This document shows positions 32,458 through 44,528 of a stretch of DNA of 64,000 nucleotides, piece by piece. Source of the stretch: Halomonas sp. LR3S48 (GTDB lineage Bacteria > Pseudomonadota > Gammaproteobacteria > Pseudomonadales > Halomonadaceae); NCBI RefSeq assembly GCF_025725665.1, contig NZ_CP107009.1, positions 2,976,001-3,040,000 of the forward strand, in the 5' to 3' direction. Numbering within the stretch: position 1 is the stretch's first letter; every line of letters begins with the position of its first letter. The position numbers and the translations under genes were made by a program. The notes beneath the pieces are model-generated. The model had not been told where the DNA came from. It saw only the letters and a program-made list of their open reading frames with translations, and made no database searches.

Positions 32458-33374
32458 CAGTCCTGCTCCTCCGCGGTGGTTACCAACGTGGCGTCGGAAG
32501 CAAGCTCATCGGGCAGCTCAAGATCCCACATCTCGTCGTCTGGAACCGGCGCGGGCTCGGGCGGAAAGACCAGCAGGAAGTGACGGGAGCGCTGCAGGCG
32601 CGCCACGGGCTCGGCCGACACCCGGGCGAACGGCTGCCCTGGGTCATGAACCACCTCGGTGATCCTCGCCACCGGATAGCCCGGTGGAAAGCGACCCGCC
32701 AGACCAGAAGTCACCAGCAAGTCTCCTTCCCGGATATCGGCCGTGTCGGGCACGTGCACGACACGCAGGGTGTCGTACTGACCGCTGCCCTGCAGCACGA
32801 AGCGCAGCCCGTTGCGATTGACCTGGACCGGCAGTGCATGGCTGGCATCCGCCACCATCAGCACCCGGCTGGAATAGGCCGAAACGGCCGTCACCTGCCC
32901 TACCAGCCCCGAGGCGTCAAGCACCGGCTGACCCACGAAGACGCCATTGCGACGTCCACGGTCGATCACCATCTGATGGGTGAACGGGTCGGAATCCAGG
33001 GAGAGCAGTTCGGCAGTGATGTACTCCGCCTCCGGGCGTGGTGCAGCACCCAGCAGCTCACGCAGGCGCACGTTCTCCGCCGTCAGGCTCGACATGTGCT
33101 GCACACGATGCGACAGATGGAGAATCTGCTCGCGCAGGCGGCGGTTCTCCTCCACCAGGCCACGCTGATCCGAAAGCGCCAACGAGCCCCAGGCCAGTAT
33201 GTCGCTGGGCACCGCGACCAGCCACTGGATCGGCGCAACGACGGTGGTGAGCTGCGCACGCACCTCTTCCATACGGGTAAAACGGTGGTCGACGAACATC
33301 AAGGCAGAAGCGGCCACCGCACAAATCAGCATGCGGTAACCAGGCACAGAACCGTGCGAGAACAGCGGTTTAAT
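32457..33374 (-). CDS. mreC: rod-shape-determining protein MreC, probable ATT start
   Basis: Bitopic elongasome protein that activates PBP2. One membrane helix (MLICAVAASALMFVDHRF), then a coiled coil (EENRRLREQILHLSHRVQ) and the periplasmic MreC domain with DPFTHQMVIDRGRRNGVFVGQPV and LVTSGLAGRFPPGYPVA. The first standard start codon is GTG at 33347. The frame upstream encodes KPLFSHGSVPGYR, which matches the MreC N-terminus of E. coli (MKPIFSRG). The methionine position is ATT at 33372-33374, six bases after GGGGGAG. I therefore annotate the ATT start (305 aa); the GTG start would give 296 aa. Confidence 0.93.
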   Translation of the reverse strand: MKPLFSHGSVPGYRMLICAVAASALMFVDHRFTRMEEVRAQLTTVVAPIQWLVAVPSDILAWGSLALSDQRGLVEENRRLREQILHLSHRVQHMSSLTAENVRLRELLGAAPRPEAEYITAELLSLDSDPFTHQMVIDRGRRNGVFVGQPVLDASGLVGQVTAVSAYSSRVLMVADASHALPVQVNRNGLRFVLQGSGQYDTLRVVHVPDTADIREGDLLVTSGLAGRFPPGYPVARITEVVHDPGQPFARVSAEPVARLQRSRHFLLVFPPEPAPVPDDEMWDLELPDELASDATLVTTAEEQD

Positions 33375-33463
33375 AGACGTCTCCCCCGCACCGGGCGCAG
33401 CACGCCAACCGGCCGCGCCTGTTCATACGTCGATTCGCACTGGTAATCGGTCTTGCGCCAGCG

Positions 33464-34513
<1,050 letters not shown>

Positions 34514-34681
34514 CTAGTGCAGACCGGGGACCAGTGCGGAGGCAAACGGTACCATCGCGGCCCCCGTGCAGCAAGCGGCATGGCGCCGCCATGGGTGCGA
34601 GAAGAGTGCCCGCCACGCGTCGGATATGGTACCTTTTCCTGCTGTGCATAACACTCCATTCCGTGCGAGGACACTCAGCTC

Positions 34682-34969
34682 ATGGCGCTTGAACACGCAG
34701 ACGTGCAGCGGGCCGCCCATCTGGCCCGCCTCGGCCTGACCGACGACGAAGCCGCCCGCTACGTGGACGACCTAGGCCGTATTCTCGAGATGGTCGACAT
34801 GCTTCAGGCTCTCGACACCGAAGGGGTCGCACCGCTGGCCCACCCGCTCGACGTCACCCAGCGCCTGCGCGCCGACGAAGTCACCGAGAGCGACCAACGC
34901 AGCCGCTTCCAACGCTGCGCCCCGGCCGTGGAGAACGGGCTCTACCTGGTTCCCCGCGTCGTCGAATGA
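34682..34969 (+). CDS. gatC: Asp/Glu-tRNA amidotransferase subunit C
   Basis: Small stabilising subunit of GatCAB, which amidates misacylated Glu-tRNAGln or Asp-tRNAAsn. 95 aa with [35 protein letters not shown] and the C-terminal [11 protein letters not shown]. First of gatC-gatA-gatB. The 86-base gap to gatA contains only a weak hairpin. Confidence 0.96.
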   Translation: MALEHADVQRAAHLARLGLTDDEAARYVDDLGRILEMVDMLQALDTEGVAPLAHPLDVTQRLRADEVTESDQRSRFQRCAPAVENGLYLVPRVVE

Positions 34970-35055
34970 GCCCTGGCCGGCGGCACGCGAGGCCCACCGG
35001 CCACCGCAGGATTCCGCTTTCTTTATAACGGCACGCCTTCATGGAGCCATGCCGC

Positions 35056-36515
35056 ATGCATGACAAGACCCTTGCCGAACTGACCCGCTCGCTCGAAGCC
35101 GGCGAGTTCTCCAGCCGCGAGCTGACCCAGCACCTGCTGGGCCGCATCGACCGCCTCGACGGTGAACTGAACAGCTTCATCACCGTCACCTACGATCAGG
35201 CCCTGGCTGCCGCCGACGCCGCCGACGCCGCCCGCGCAGCGGGTAAAGCGGGCGCTCTCACCGGCCTGCCCCTGGCGCTGAAGGACATCTTCTGCACCCG
35301 CGACGTGAAGACTACCGCCGGCTCGAAGATGCTCGACAATTTCATCGCGCCCTACGACGCCACCGTGGTCGAGAAGCTTGCCATCGCCGGCACCGTGAGC
35401 CTGGGCAAGACCAACATGGACGAGTTCGCCATGGGCTCATCCAACGAGAACAGCCACTACGGCCCGGTGAAGAACCCCTGGGATCTCACCGCGGTACCGG
35501 GCGGCTCGTCCGGCGGCAGCGCCGCGGCGGTGGCTGCCGGCCTGGTGCCGGCCGCCATCGGCACCGATACCGGTGGCTCGATCCGCCAGCCTGCCGCCTT
35601 CTGCGGCATCACCGGGCTCAAGCCCACCTACGGCCGCGTGTCTCGCTACGGCATGATCGCCTACGCCTCGAGCCTCGACCAGGCCGGTCCCATGGCCCGC
35701 AGCGCCGAAGACTGCGCCCTGCTGCTCAACGCCATGGCCGGCCACGACCTGCGCGACTCCACCTGCGTGCAGCGCGGCGTGCCCGACTACACCGAGGAGC
35801 TCGGCACCGCCCTTAGCGGGCTCAAGATCGGCCTGCCCAGAGAGTATTTCGGCGACGGCCTCGGCCCGCAGGTGGAAGCCGCCGTGCGCGAGGCGATCAA
35901 GGTCTTCGAATCGCTCGGAGCCAGCGTGCGCGAGGTGAGCCTGCCGCACACCCACTACGCGATCCCGGCCTACTACGTCATCGCCCCGGCGGAGGCCTCA
36001 TCGAACCTGTCGCGCTTTGACGGCGTGCGCTTCGGTCATCGCTGCGACAATCCCGTCGACCTGATCGACTTGTACAAGCGCAGCCGTGCCGAGGGCTTCG
36101 GCGACGAGGTCAAGCGCCGCATCCTGATCGGCACCCACACCCTCTCCGAAGGCTTCTTCGACGCCTACTACAAGAAGGCCCAGCAGGTACGCCGGCTGAT
36201 CCGCCAGGACTTCCTCGACGCCTTCGAGGAGGTCGACGTGCTGATGGGTCCCGCGTCTCCCACCCCGGCCTTCGATCTCGGCGCCAACAAGGACCCGGTG
36301 TCGATGTACCTGCAGGACATCTACACCATCGCCATCAACCTCGCCGGCATCCCCGGCATGAGCGTGCCGGCCGGCTTCGTCGGCCAGCGCCCGGTGGGGC
36401 TGCAGATTCTTGGCAGCCACTTCACCGAAGCACGCCTGCTCAACGTCGCCCACCAGTTCCAGCAGGCCACCGACTGGCATCGTCAACGTCCCGCCTTCGC
36501 CGAGGAGAACGCCTG

Positions 36516-36516
<1 letters not shown>
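35056..36516 (+). CDS. gatA: Asp/Glu-tRNA amidotransferase subunit A
   Basis: Amidase subunit that releases ammonia from glutamine. The Ser-cisSer-Lys triad is visible: Lys in LALKDIF, cis-Ser in [11 protein letters not shown], and nucleophile Ser in [13 protein letters not shown] chose the ATG at 35056 (486 aa, [12 protein letters not shown]) because GGAG lies nine bases upstream; an ATG at 35041 has no ribosome site. Stop overlaps the gatB start by one base. Confidence 0.97.
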
Positions 36517-37970
<1,454 letters not shown>

Positions 37971-38028
37971 GTAACGAGGCGCTGTCGCGCCAGCGACCGC
38001 GCCGACTCCCCACGACGAGGAAACCGGC

Positions 38029-38580
38029 ATGTCGGACGACGTAGGCACACGTCTGCGCGCCCTGCGCACCCTGCGTGGCATTTCCCAGCGCGAGCTGGCC
38101 AAGCGCTGCGGCGTCACCCACTCCAGCCTGTCGCTGATCGAGCAGGGCAAGGTCAGCCCCTCGGTCAGCTCGTTGAAGAAAATTCTCGACGCCATCCCCA
38201 TCAGCGTCGGCGATTTCTTCACCATGGACATGGAGAGCCGCAACCAGGTCTTCTACGCGGCCGAGGAACTGGCCGACGTCGGCAGCGGCGAAGTCATCTA
38301 CAAGCTGGTCGGCGCCAACCGGGCCAGTCGCGCACTGGCCTTCATGATCGAGACCTACCCTCCCGGGGCCGACACCGGTCGCGAGATGATCGCCCATCAG
38401 GGCGAGGAAGCCGGCGTGGTACTCGAAGGCGAGATCGAGATCACGATTGGCGCCGAAACCCGCGTGCTCGGCCCCGGCGAGGCCTACTACTTCGATACCA
38501 ACGTGCCCCACCGTTTCCGCAACCCCGCCAGCGAGCCCTGCCGGCTGGTGAGCTGCTGCACGCCGGCGCGAACCTTCTAG
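38029..38580 (+). CDS. XRE-cupin transcriptional regulator, PuuR-like
   Basis: 183-residue protein with an N-terminal helix-turn-helix (about residues 6-60: LRALRTLRGISQRELAKRCG, then SLSLIEQGKVSPS) and a C-terminal cupin domain (about 105-175: GEEAGVVLEGEIEITIG and GEAYYFDTNVPHRF). Size, order and sequence resemble E. coli PuuR, the putrescine-responsive repressor of the Puu genes. The Puu genes of this window begin 5 kb downstream, so a polyamine regulator is a reasonable inference. A terminator follows, then palindromes in front of the chemoreceptor that could be its operators. Confidence 0.9.
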   Translation: MSDDVGTRLRALRTLRGISQRELAKRCGVTHSSLSLIEQGKVSPSVSSLKKILDAIPISVGDFFTMDMESRNQVFYAAEELADVGSGEVIYKLVGANRASRALAFMIETYPPGADTGREMIAHQGEEAGVVLEGEIEITIGAETRVLGPGEAYYFDTNVPHRFRNPASEPCRLVSCCTPARTF

Positions 38581-38608
38581 GCGACCTCTCCAGCCTCTTC
38601 CTGGCCCC

Positions 38609-38618
38609 CTTGTACAAG
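38609..38618. promoter_or_regulatory. CTTGTACAAG palindrome
   Basis: Perfect 10-bp palindrome 28 bases past the regulator stop. It shares the TTGTACA core with the longer dyad at 38723-38745. Confidence 0.35.
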
Positions 38619-38627
38619 TTTTACATC

Positions 38628-38652
38628 ACCTGCCCATGCGGCAGGTTCTTTC
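38628..38652 (+). terminator. intrinsic terminator after the XRE-cupin gene
   Basis: ACCTGCC (38628-38634) and GGCAGGT (38640-38646) form a perfect 7-bp stem with a 5-base loop, followed by TCTTTC. It separates the gat/regulator transcripts from the chemoreceptor. Confidence 0.65.
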
Positions 38653-38722
38653 GCTCGCTCTCCATTTCCGAATAGAGCGTGGAGACCCTTTATCTAGGCT
38701 ATCGGGCGTATAGGCTCAAATT

Positions 38723-38768
38723 ATTTGTACATTTATTGTACAAATTTTAGAGTGCCGTTGTATAACAA
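38723..38768 (+). promoter_or_regulatory. operator-like dyads and promoter of the chemoreceptor gene
   Basis: ATTTGTACA (38723-38731) and TGTACAAAT (38737-38745) are perfect 9-bp arms around TTTAT. A smaller TTGT/ACAA dyad (38758-38768) overlaps TATAAC (38761-38766), a good -10. TTGTAC of the right arm lies 19 bases upstream of it as a possible -35. A protein bound to the large dyad would cover the promoter. Confidence 0.5.
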
Positions 38769-38820
38769 TGAACTCCGTTGAGGCCCCGCCCTCCCACGCT
38801 ACGCAGAAGGAAAGACAATT

Positions 38821-40506
38821 ATGAAGGCACTTCCGTCAGGCCTCTCCCGACTCGGCATCCGCACCCGCCTGCTCGGCGGTTTTTCCGCCGTACTCGCCCT
38901 GATCGTCCTGCTCACCGCCATCGGCATCGTCCAGGTCAACCGCATCGATCGCAGCCTCACCACCATCAATGACGTCAATGGCGTCAAGCTGCGCCACGCC
39001 ATCGATTGGCGTGGCAGCGTACACGACCGTGCCATCCTGCTGCGCGACATGACCCTGGCAGAGTCACCGTCTGCCCTCGCCGCTCTCGAGCGCGACTACC
39101 AAGCGTTGGCCGAAGACTATCGGCAGGCGGATTCGGGCATGAACGAAGTGATGCGAGAAGGTACCACTTCCCGTGAAAGACAACTGCTGGCTGCCGTGGA
39201 ACGCCAGGCCGATACCACTCGACGCTTGGCCGGCGAGGTAATGGAATACCGTGAACAGGGCGATCTCATCGGCGCCCGCGAGCACCTGCTGAACGCTGCC
39301 GGCCCGGCCTTCTTCGCCTGGCTCGACAGCATCAATGCCTTCATCGACCATCAGGAGGCCGAAAGCGCCGCCGACAGTGCCCTGGCACGCGATACCGCTG
39401 CCGGCTTTCAGATGCTGATGCTGGCCCTGTGCCTGGCGGCCCTACTACTGGGCGGGGGCATAGCCTATCTTCTCGCCCGCCAATTGCTACGCGAGCTGGG
39501 TGCCGAGCCGCATGAGGTGCGCGCTTTCGCCGAAGCGATCGGCCGTGGTGAACTGGCCACGGCCGGGCGCCTGCGCAAAAACGACGAGCACAGCATCATG
39601 GCCGCCCAGGTAGGCATGGCACGCCAGTTACAGGACATCGTCGCCCAGGTACGAGCTGCAGCCGAGGCCGTGGCCAGCAATAGCGAACAAATCGCCGAGG
39701 GCAATACCGATCTCGCCTCGCGTACCCAGCAGCAGGCCAGTGCCCTGACGCAGACAGCCTCGGCCATGGAGGAGCTCAACGGCACCGTGGTACAGAACAC
39801 CGAGAACGCCGGCCAGGCCAGCCGAGAAGCGGAAAGCGCTTCGTACACGGCACGTCAGGGCGGCGTAGCGGTAGAGCAGATGGCGGCCACCATGAATGAG
39901 CTCGACAAGAGTGCCGGCGAAATCGCCAGCATCATCTCGACCATCGATGACATCGCCTTCCAGACCAATATCCTGGCGCTCAACGCCTCGGTGGAGGCGG
40001 CACGGGCAGGCGAGCACGGCCGCGGCTTCGCCGTAGTCGCCGCCGAGGTGCGCAAGCTGGCCCAGAATAGCGCCGATGCTGCCAGAGAGATCAATGAGCT
40101 GATCACCAGCAACGTGGAGCGTGTGAAGAGCGGTAACGCACGGGCTGCCGAGGCTCGCCAGGCCACCGAGGAAATTGTCGAGGCCATCGCACGGGTCAGT
40201 CAGCTGATGCATGAGATCAGCCAGGCCAGCGTGGAACAGAGTGCCGGAGTGCAGGAAGCCGGTACGGCCGTGGCCGAGATGGACCGGGTGACCCAGCAGA
40301 ACGCTACGCTGGTAGGGGAAAGTGCCACGGCAGCCGACAACCTGCGCCAGCATGCACGTCAACTAATGGGCGCCATGGCGGCCTTCCAACTGCCCTCCCA
40401 AGGCCACCGAGAGACCCATAGCAGGCAAGAAAGCGAGTCACAGCCGCTGATGGCTCAATTGAAGCTGCCCGCCAGGGAGCGCCAACCGGAGTGGGCCAGC
40501 TTCTAA
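38821..40506 (+). CDS. methyl-accepting chemotaxis protein
   Basis: Transmembrane chemoreceptor of 561 aa. First helix about residues 21-42, periplasmic helical ligand domain of the 4HB type to about 195, second helix ([20 protein letters not shown]) near 200-220, then HAMP and the signalling domain. The hairpin tip [20 protein letters not shown], then [15 protein letters not shown], binds CheA/CheW. The last residues, PEWASF, resemble the WxxF tether that docks CheR/CheB. The ligand is unknown; the polyamine neighbourhood and the upstream PuuR-like gene suggest an amine or amino acid. AAGGAAA precedes the ATG. Confidence 0.93.
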   Translation: MKALPSGLSRLGIRTRLLGGFSAVLALIVLLTAIGIVQVNRIDRSLTTINDVNGVKLRHAIDWRGSVHDRAILLRDMTLAESPSALAALERDYQALAEDYRQADSGMNEVMREGTTSRERQLLAAVERQADTTRRLAGEVMEYREQGDLIGAREHLLNAAGPAFFAWLDSINAFIDHQEAESAADSALARDTAAGFQMLMLALCLAALLLGGGIAYLLARQLLRELGAEPHEVRAFAEAIGRGELATAGRLRKNDEHSIMAAQVGMARQLQDIVAQVRAAAEAVASNSEQIAEGNTDLASRTQQQASALTQTASAMEELNGTVVQNTENAGQASREAESASYTARQGGVAVEQMAATMNELDKSAGEIASIISTIDDIAFQTNILALNASVEAARAGEHGRGFAVVAAEVRKLAQNSADAAREINELITSNVERVKSGNARAAEARQATEEIVEAIARVSQLMHEISQASVEQSAGVQEAGTAVAEMDRVTQQNATLVGESATAADNLRQHARQLMGAMAAFQLPSQGHRETHSRQESESQPLMAQLKLPARERQPEWASF

Positions 40507-40534
40507 GCTGCCTCTGCTTTGGCTGGGGGAGCCC

Positions 40535-41911
40535 TTAGCCTCGACCGCCCCCATCCGGCAATGCCGTGTGGGGGCGTTCGCTTTCGAGCTCCAGCCCCGC
40601 CCGCTCGACCAGCTCGGCGGGCAACTCCTTTTTCACCGCCACGCCCAGCTCCTGGAACTCGGCGGCCTGCTTGATCAGGTTGCCGCGACCGTTGACCAGT
40701 TGGCCCATGGCGCGGTCATAGCTGTCGCGCGCGCCGTCGATCCGGGCCTGCACTTCCTGCATGCTTTCGAGGAACAGCCGCAGCTTGTTGTAGAACTTCT
40801 CGGCGCGGCTGGCCAGCTCGGCGCTGTGGCGGCTCTGGTCCTCGAAGCGCCAAAGCTGACGAACGATGTTGAGGCTGGTCAGCAGCGTGGTAGGGGTGGC
40901 CACCAGCACGTTGTGCTCGATGGCGCGCTGATAGAGCGTCTCGTCGTACTTCAGCGCCTCCACGTAGGCCGACTCCACCGGAACGAACATGATCACCACG
41001 TCCGGCGAGTTGAGCCCCGGCAGGTCGTAGTAATGCTTGTCGGCAAGCTCGTTGATGCGATCGCTCACCGCCGTGGCGTGGGCCGCCAGGGCCAGTTCGC
41101 GTTCACGCTCGTCCTCGGCATTGACGTAGCGCACGTAGGCGGCGAGCGAGGTCTTGGCATCGATCACCAAGTGTCGCCCCTGGGGCAGGTAGACCACCGC
41201 GTCGGGCCGGCGCCGCCCGTCGGCCGTGGTGAAACTGAGCTCGCGCTGGTAATCCTTGCCGGGGCGCAGCCCTGAGCCCTCGAGCACGTTCTCCAGCATC
41301 AGCTCGCCCCAGTTGCCCTGCACCTTCTTCTGGCCCTGCAACGCCTGGGTCAGGCGCTCGGCCTGGTCGGTGATCTCGCGGTTGAGCGCCTGCAGGTGCC
41401 TGAGCTCGGCGCGCAGACCGGCGCGCTGCTCGGTGTCGTGGCGGTGAATCGTCTCGACCTTCTCGCGAAAGCCCTTCATCTCGGCCTGGATCGGTTGCAG
41501 CAGTCCGCTGATGCGCTGCTGGGAGAGCTCGGAGAAAGCGCGCCCCTTGCGCTCGAGGATCTCGTTGGCGAGGTTCTCGAACTCCTGCTTGAGCTGGTCG
41601 CGACTATCGCGCAGCAGAGCCAGTTGGGCGTCGAAGTGCTGCTGCTTCTGCTCTAGGGTCGTGGCCAGCCGCGCCTCGCGCACCTGTACCTCGCCAAGCG
41701 TGCGCTGCAGTTCATCGAGGCGTCGTTCGCGTTCGGCGAGTCGCTCACGTAGCTCCGCCAGTGCCACCTCATGATGCTGCGTATCGGCGCGCTGGCGGCG
41801 GGCGGCGAGCAGGCCGGCCAAGCCGAAGGCGAACAGGAACGCCGCCAGCGCCGAAAGCGCCATGGCGTATCCCACGGGAAGAGCAGCCAGCAGCGGCAAA
41901 AGATCAGTCAA
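40535..41911 (-). CDS. rmuC: DNA recombination protein RmuC
   Basis: RmuC-family protein, thought to limit inversions at short repeats; the C-terminal half is nuclease-like. One N-terminal membrane helix (MALSALAAFLFAFGLAGLLAA), a long coiled coil (about residues 40-150), then the RmuC domain with GNWGELMLENVLEGSGLRPG and the core RRPDAVVYLPQGRHLVIDAK. The start is probably TTG at 41911, with GGAG eight bases upstream (458 aa). An ATG at 41863 is an alternative, and the open frame to 42070 has no support. Confidence 0.9.
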   Translation of the reverse strand: MTDLLPLLAALPVGYAMALSALAAFLFAFGLAGLLAARRQRADTQHHEVALAELRERLAERERRLDELQRTLGEVQVREARLATTLEQKQQHFDAQLALLRDSRDQLKQEFENLANEILERKGRAFSELSQQRISGLLQPIQAEMKGFREKVETIHRHDTEQRAGLRAELRHLQALNREITDQAERLTQALQGQKKVQGNWGELMLENVLEGSGLRPGKDYQRELSFTTADGRRRPDAVVYLPQGRHLVIDAKTSLAAYVRYVNAEDERERELALAAHATAVSDRINELADKHYYDLPGLNSPDVVIMFVPVESAYVEALKYDETLYQRAIEHNVLVATPTTLLTSLNIVRQLWRFEDQSRHSAELASRAEKFYNKLRLFLESMQEVQARIDGARDSYDRAMGQLVNGRGNLIKQAAEFQELGVAVKKELPAELVERAGLELESERPHTALPDGGGRG

Positions 41912-42073
41912 GGGGCAGACTCCAACGACGGCATGAAAGGATCGAGCCAGAGTCTCCTCAAAATGGGCCGGCTTGTCACGGCCTACCGGTAAACGCCCTG
42001 CTACCAGCGCGCCACACCGTTGTCCACTGCATTCCGATGCGACGGCACACGGGCGCCAACGCTGGGACATGAT

Positions 42074-42928
42074 ATGTTGGAATCCCTATTTCCCGACCCC
42101 GATGCCGCCATGCTCGACTTCCTTGCCCGTCCCGAAAGCCTCGCCTGGCACCAGCAGTTGGCGCGCCTGCTTCGTAGTGCCGGAGCGGCCGATTTCCCCG
42201 GCCGGCTCGACCACTGTCTGCGCGAACTCGTGGGTCACGAAACCGTGCTGATCAATGCCTACCGTGGGCGCCGCCGGCCGCTATTGATCCACGACGACTA
42301 CCCCCCACATCGCCGCGAGCAGGGCATCGAGCGTTACCTGAGCGAGGCGTATCTACTCGACCCGTTCTTTGCCGCCGTGAGCGACGGCCTCGATCAAGGC
42401 GCCCATCGCCTGCGCGAGCTGGCCCCGGATCGCTTCGAGGCCAGCGATTATTACGCCCACTACTATCGTGCCTTGGGCCTGCAGGACGAAGTGGGTCTCT
42501 TCTGCCGAGTCGAGGAGGATGTCGTGATTGCCGTATCGCTCGGCTTCGGCGTCAAGTCGCCGCCACTGACCCGCCGCGCCCTGCAGGCACTGCGCCACCT
42601 CTCGCCGATAGTGGAAGCCCTGCTCGTCGAGTACTGGAAATGGCAGGGAAGCCAGTTCCAGCAGCGTCTGGCCGAGCAGGAGCCGGTGGAAGCGGCCTTT
42701 GCCAGCTTCGGCGCCGGCGTGCTGACCGCGCGCGAGCAGGAGATCGTGCGGCTACTGCTGGCCGGCCACTCGACGAAATCGGCCGCCCGAGAGCTCGATA
42801 TCAGCGACGGCACGGTCAAGGTGCATCGCAAGCACATCTACCAGCGGCTCGAGGTTTCCAGCCAGTCGCAACTGTTCCGGCAGTTCCTCGACCATGTGGC
42901 CTTGGTATCGAGACAGCGGGCTGGGTAA
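42074..42928 (+). CDS. LuxR-family transcriptional regulator
   Basis: 284-residue protein with a C-terminal LuxR/NarL-type helix-turn-helix (LTAREQEIVRLLLAGHSTKS, then GTVKVHRKHIYQRLEVSS, about residues 215-270). The N-terminal 200 residues are an unrecognised sensor-like region with DPFFAAVSDG and YYAHYYRALGLQDEVGLF. It is not a receiver domain, because the Asp and Lys phosphorylation pattern is missing. It sits beside the aldehyde dehydrogenase/hydrolase pair and is a candidate local activator. Starts at 42110 or 42020 are possible. Confidence 0.88.
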   Translation: MLESLFPDPDAAMLDFLARPESLAWHQQLARLLRSAGAADFPGRLDHCLRELVGHETVLINAYRGRRRPLLIHDDYPPHRREQGIERYLSEAYLLDPFFAAVSDGLDQGAHRLRELAPDRFEASDYYAHYYRALGLQDEVGLFCRVEEDVVIAVSLGFGVKSPPLTRRALQALRHLSPIVEALLVEYWKWQGSQFQQRLAEQEPVEAAFASFGAGVLTAREQEIVRLLLAGHSTKSAARELDISDGTVKVHRKHIYQRLEVSSQSQLFRQFLDHVALVSRQRAG

Positions 42929-43022
42929 GGAATAGGGTAGCAAGGCCGACCCCAGAGACGAGAGGGAGTCGGCAAGACAGCGCGATCGAATTCATGCGTA
43001 AGCGTTGACCTCGGATGCGTCG

Positions 43023-44528
43023 TCAGGGCGCTAGCGACATCCACACAGTCTTCAGCTCGGTGTACTCCGTCAGGGCGTGCAGGGATTTGTCGCGGCCATT
43101 GCCGGACTGCTTGACGCCGCCGAAGGGCACCGTCATGTCGGGGCCCGCCCAGTTGTTGACGAACACCTGGCCCGATTGCAGCCGCCGCGCCACACGCATG
43201 ATGCGGTCGATATCCTGGCTCCAAAGTCCCGCTGCCAGGCCGTAGTCGCTGTCGTTGGCCATGGCCACGGCCTCTTCCTCGCTGTCGAAGCCGAACACCG
43301 CCAGTACCGGGCCGAAGATCTCCTCGCGACCGATGGCCATGGCCGGGGTCACGCCGTCGAATATCGTCGGCGGGATGAACAGCCCCGGGCCCTCCAGCAC
43401 CTGGCCGCCGCTACGCAGCCGCGCGCCCTCCTCGCGCCCCTGCTCGATATAATCGAGCACCCGACGATATTGGGCCTCGTCCACCATGGCACCCATGAAG
43501 CTCTGCGGGTCGAGCGGATCACCGGGTTGCATGTCCTTGGCGGCCTCCACCACCTTGTCGACGAAGGTATCGCGAATCGCGTTTTCCACCAGCAGCCGCG
43601 AGCCGGCGATGCACACCTCGCCCTGGTTGTGGAAGATGGCCGCGGCGGCATGCCGGGCCACCTGGTCGAGCTCCTTGCAGTCGGCAAAGACGATGTTGGG
43701 CGACTTGCCGCCGCACTCCAGATAGGCCCGCTTGAGGTTGGACTGGCCGGCGTACTGCATCAGCTGCTTGCCCACCGCGGTGGAGCCGGTGAAGGCCAGG
43801 CAATCGACCTGCATGGAGAGCGCCAGGGCCTTGCCTACGGTGTGGCCGAAGCCAGGTAGTACCTGGAACACCCCGCGCGGCAGGCCCGCCTCACGGGCAA
43901 GGCTTGCCAGTCGCAGCGCCGAGAGCGGCGACTTCTCGGAGGGCTTGAGGATCACGCTGTTGCCGGCGGCCAGCGCCGGGGCGATCTTCCAGGCGGTCAT
44001 CATCAGCGGGAAGTTCCACGGTACGATGGCCGCCACCACGCCCAGGGGCTCACGAAGCACCAGGCCCAGGCTATCCTCGCCAGTGGGGGCGACTTCACCG
44101 TAGACCTTGTCGATGCCCTCGGCGGTATAGCGCAGGCAGCCGATGGCGCCGGCGATATCGCCCAGCGAACTGGAGATCGGCTTGCCCATGTCCAGGGTGT
44201 CGAGCAGCGCCAATTCGTGTTGATGCGCCTCCATCAACTCGGCCAGCTTGAGCAGCGTCTGCTTGCGCCGCCCCGGTGTCAGCCGCGCCCACTCGCCCCG
44301 GGCGTGGGCAGCCCGGGCACAAGACACGGCGAGCTCGGCATCGGCGGCGTCGCAGCTGGCGACATAGGCCAGGGTCTCACCGGTGGCCGGGTTGACAGTG
44401 GCAAAGGTCTCGCCGCTGGTGGCATCGACGAAGGCGCCATCAATAAAGGCGCGGCTCTCCAGGCACGGGATCAGCGTCTCGGCCAAGGCCTGCCAGTCGG
44501 CCTTGGTGGCGGGAATCGTGACGTTCAT
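43023..44528 (-). CDS. NAD-dependent aldehyde dehydrogenase, PuuC-like, copy 1
   Basis: Oxidises an amino-aldehyde to the acid. 501 aa with the full catalytic set: N172 (VPWNFP), E271 (YLECGGKSP) and C306 (NQGEVCIAGS); GFTGSTAVG-type cofactor binding is visible as FTGSTAVGK. Very similar to the second copy at 50677-52176, which sits with puuD. This copy is instead coupled to the M20 hydrolase by an ATGA overlap, so its substrate may be the carbamoylated or free 4-aminobutanal rather than the gamma-glutamyl form. Convergent with the LuxR gene. Confidence 0.92.
   Translation of the reverse strand: MNVTIPATKADWQALAETLIPCLESRAFIDGAFVDATSGETFATVNPATGETLAYVASCDAADAELAVSCARAAHARGEWARLTPGRRKQTLLKLAELMEAHQHELALLDTLDMGKPISSSLGDIAGAIGCLRYTAEGIDKVYGEVAPTGEDSLGLVLREPLGVVAAIVPWNFPLMMTAWKIAPALAAGNSVILKPSEKSPLSALRLASLAREAGLPRGVFQVLPGFGHTVGKALALSMQVDCLAFTGSTAVGKQLMQYAGQSNLKRAYLECGGKSPNIVFADCKELDQVARHAAAAIFHNQGEVCIAGSRLLVENAIRDTFVDKVVEAAKDMQPGDPLDPQSFMGAMVDEAQYRRVLDYIEQGREEGARLRSGGQVLEGPGLFIPPTIFDGVTPAMAIGREEIFGPVLAVFGFDSEEEAVAMANDSDYGLAAGLWSQDIDRIMRVARRLQSGQVFVNNWAGPDMTVPFGGVKQSGNGRDKSLHALTEYTELKTVWMSLAP

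Noticed and set aside
36069..36078. Another CTTGTACAAG inside gatA
   Set aside because: It encodes conserved DLYKR residues in gatA; a coding coincidence rather than an operator.
40546..40576. CGCCCCCA/TGGGGGCG stem near the end of rmuC
   Set aside because: It lies inside the rmuC coding end with a 15-base loop and no T-run; not separable from coding constraint.
42020..42073. N-terminal extension of the LuxR-type protein
   Set aside because: It overlaps the upstream region of the divergent rmuC gene and adds residues with no family support.
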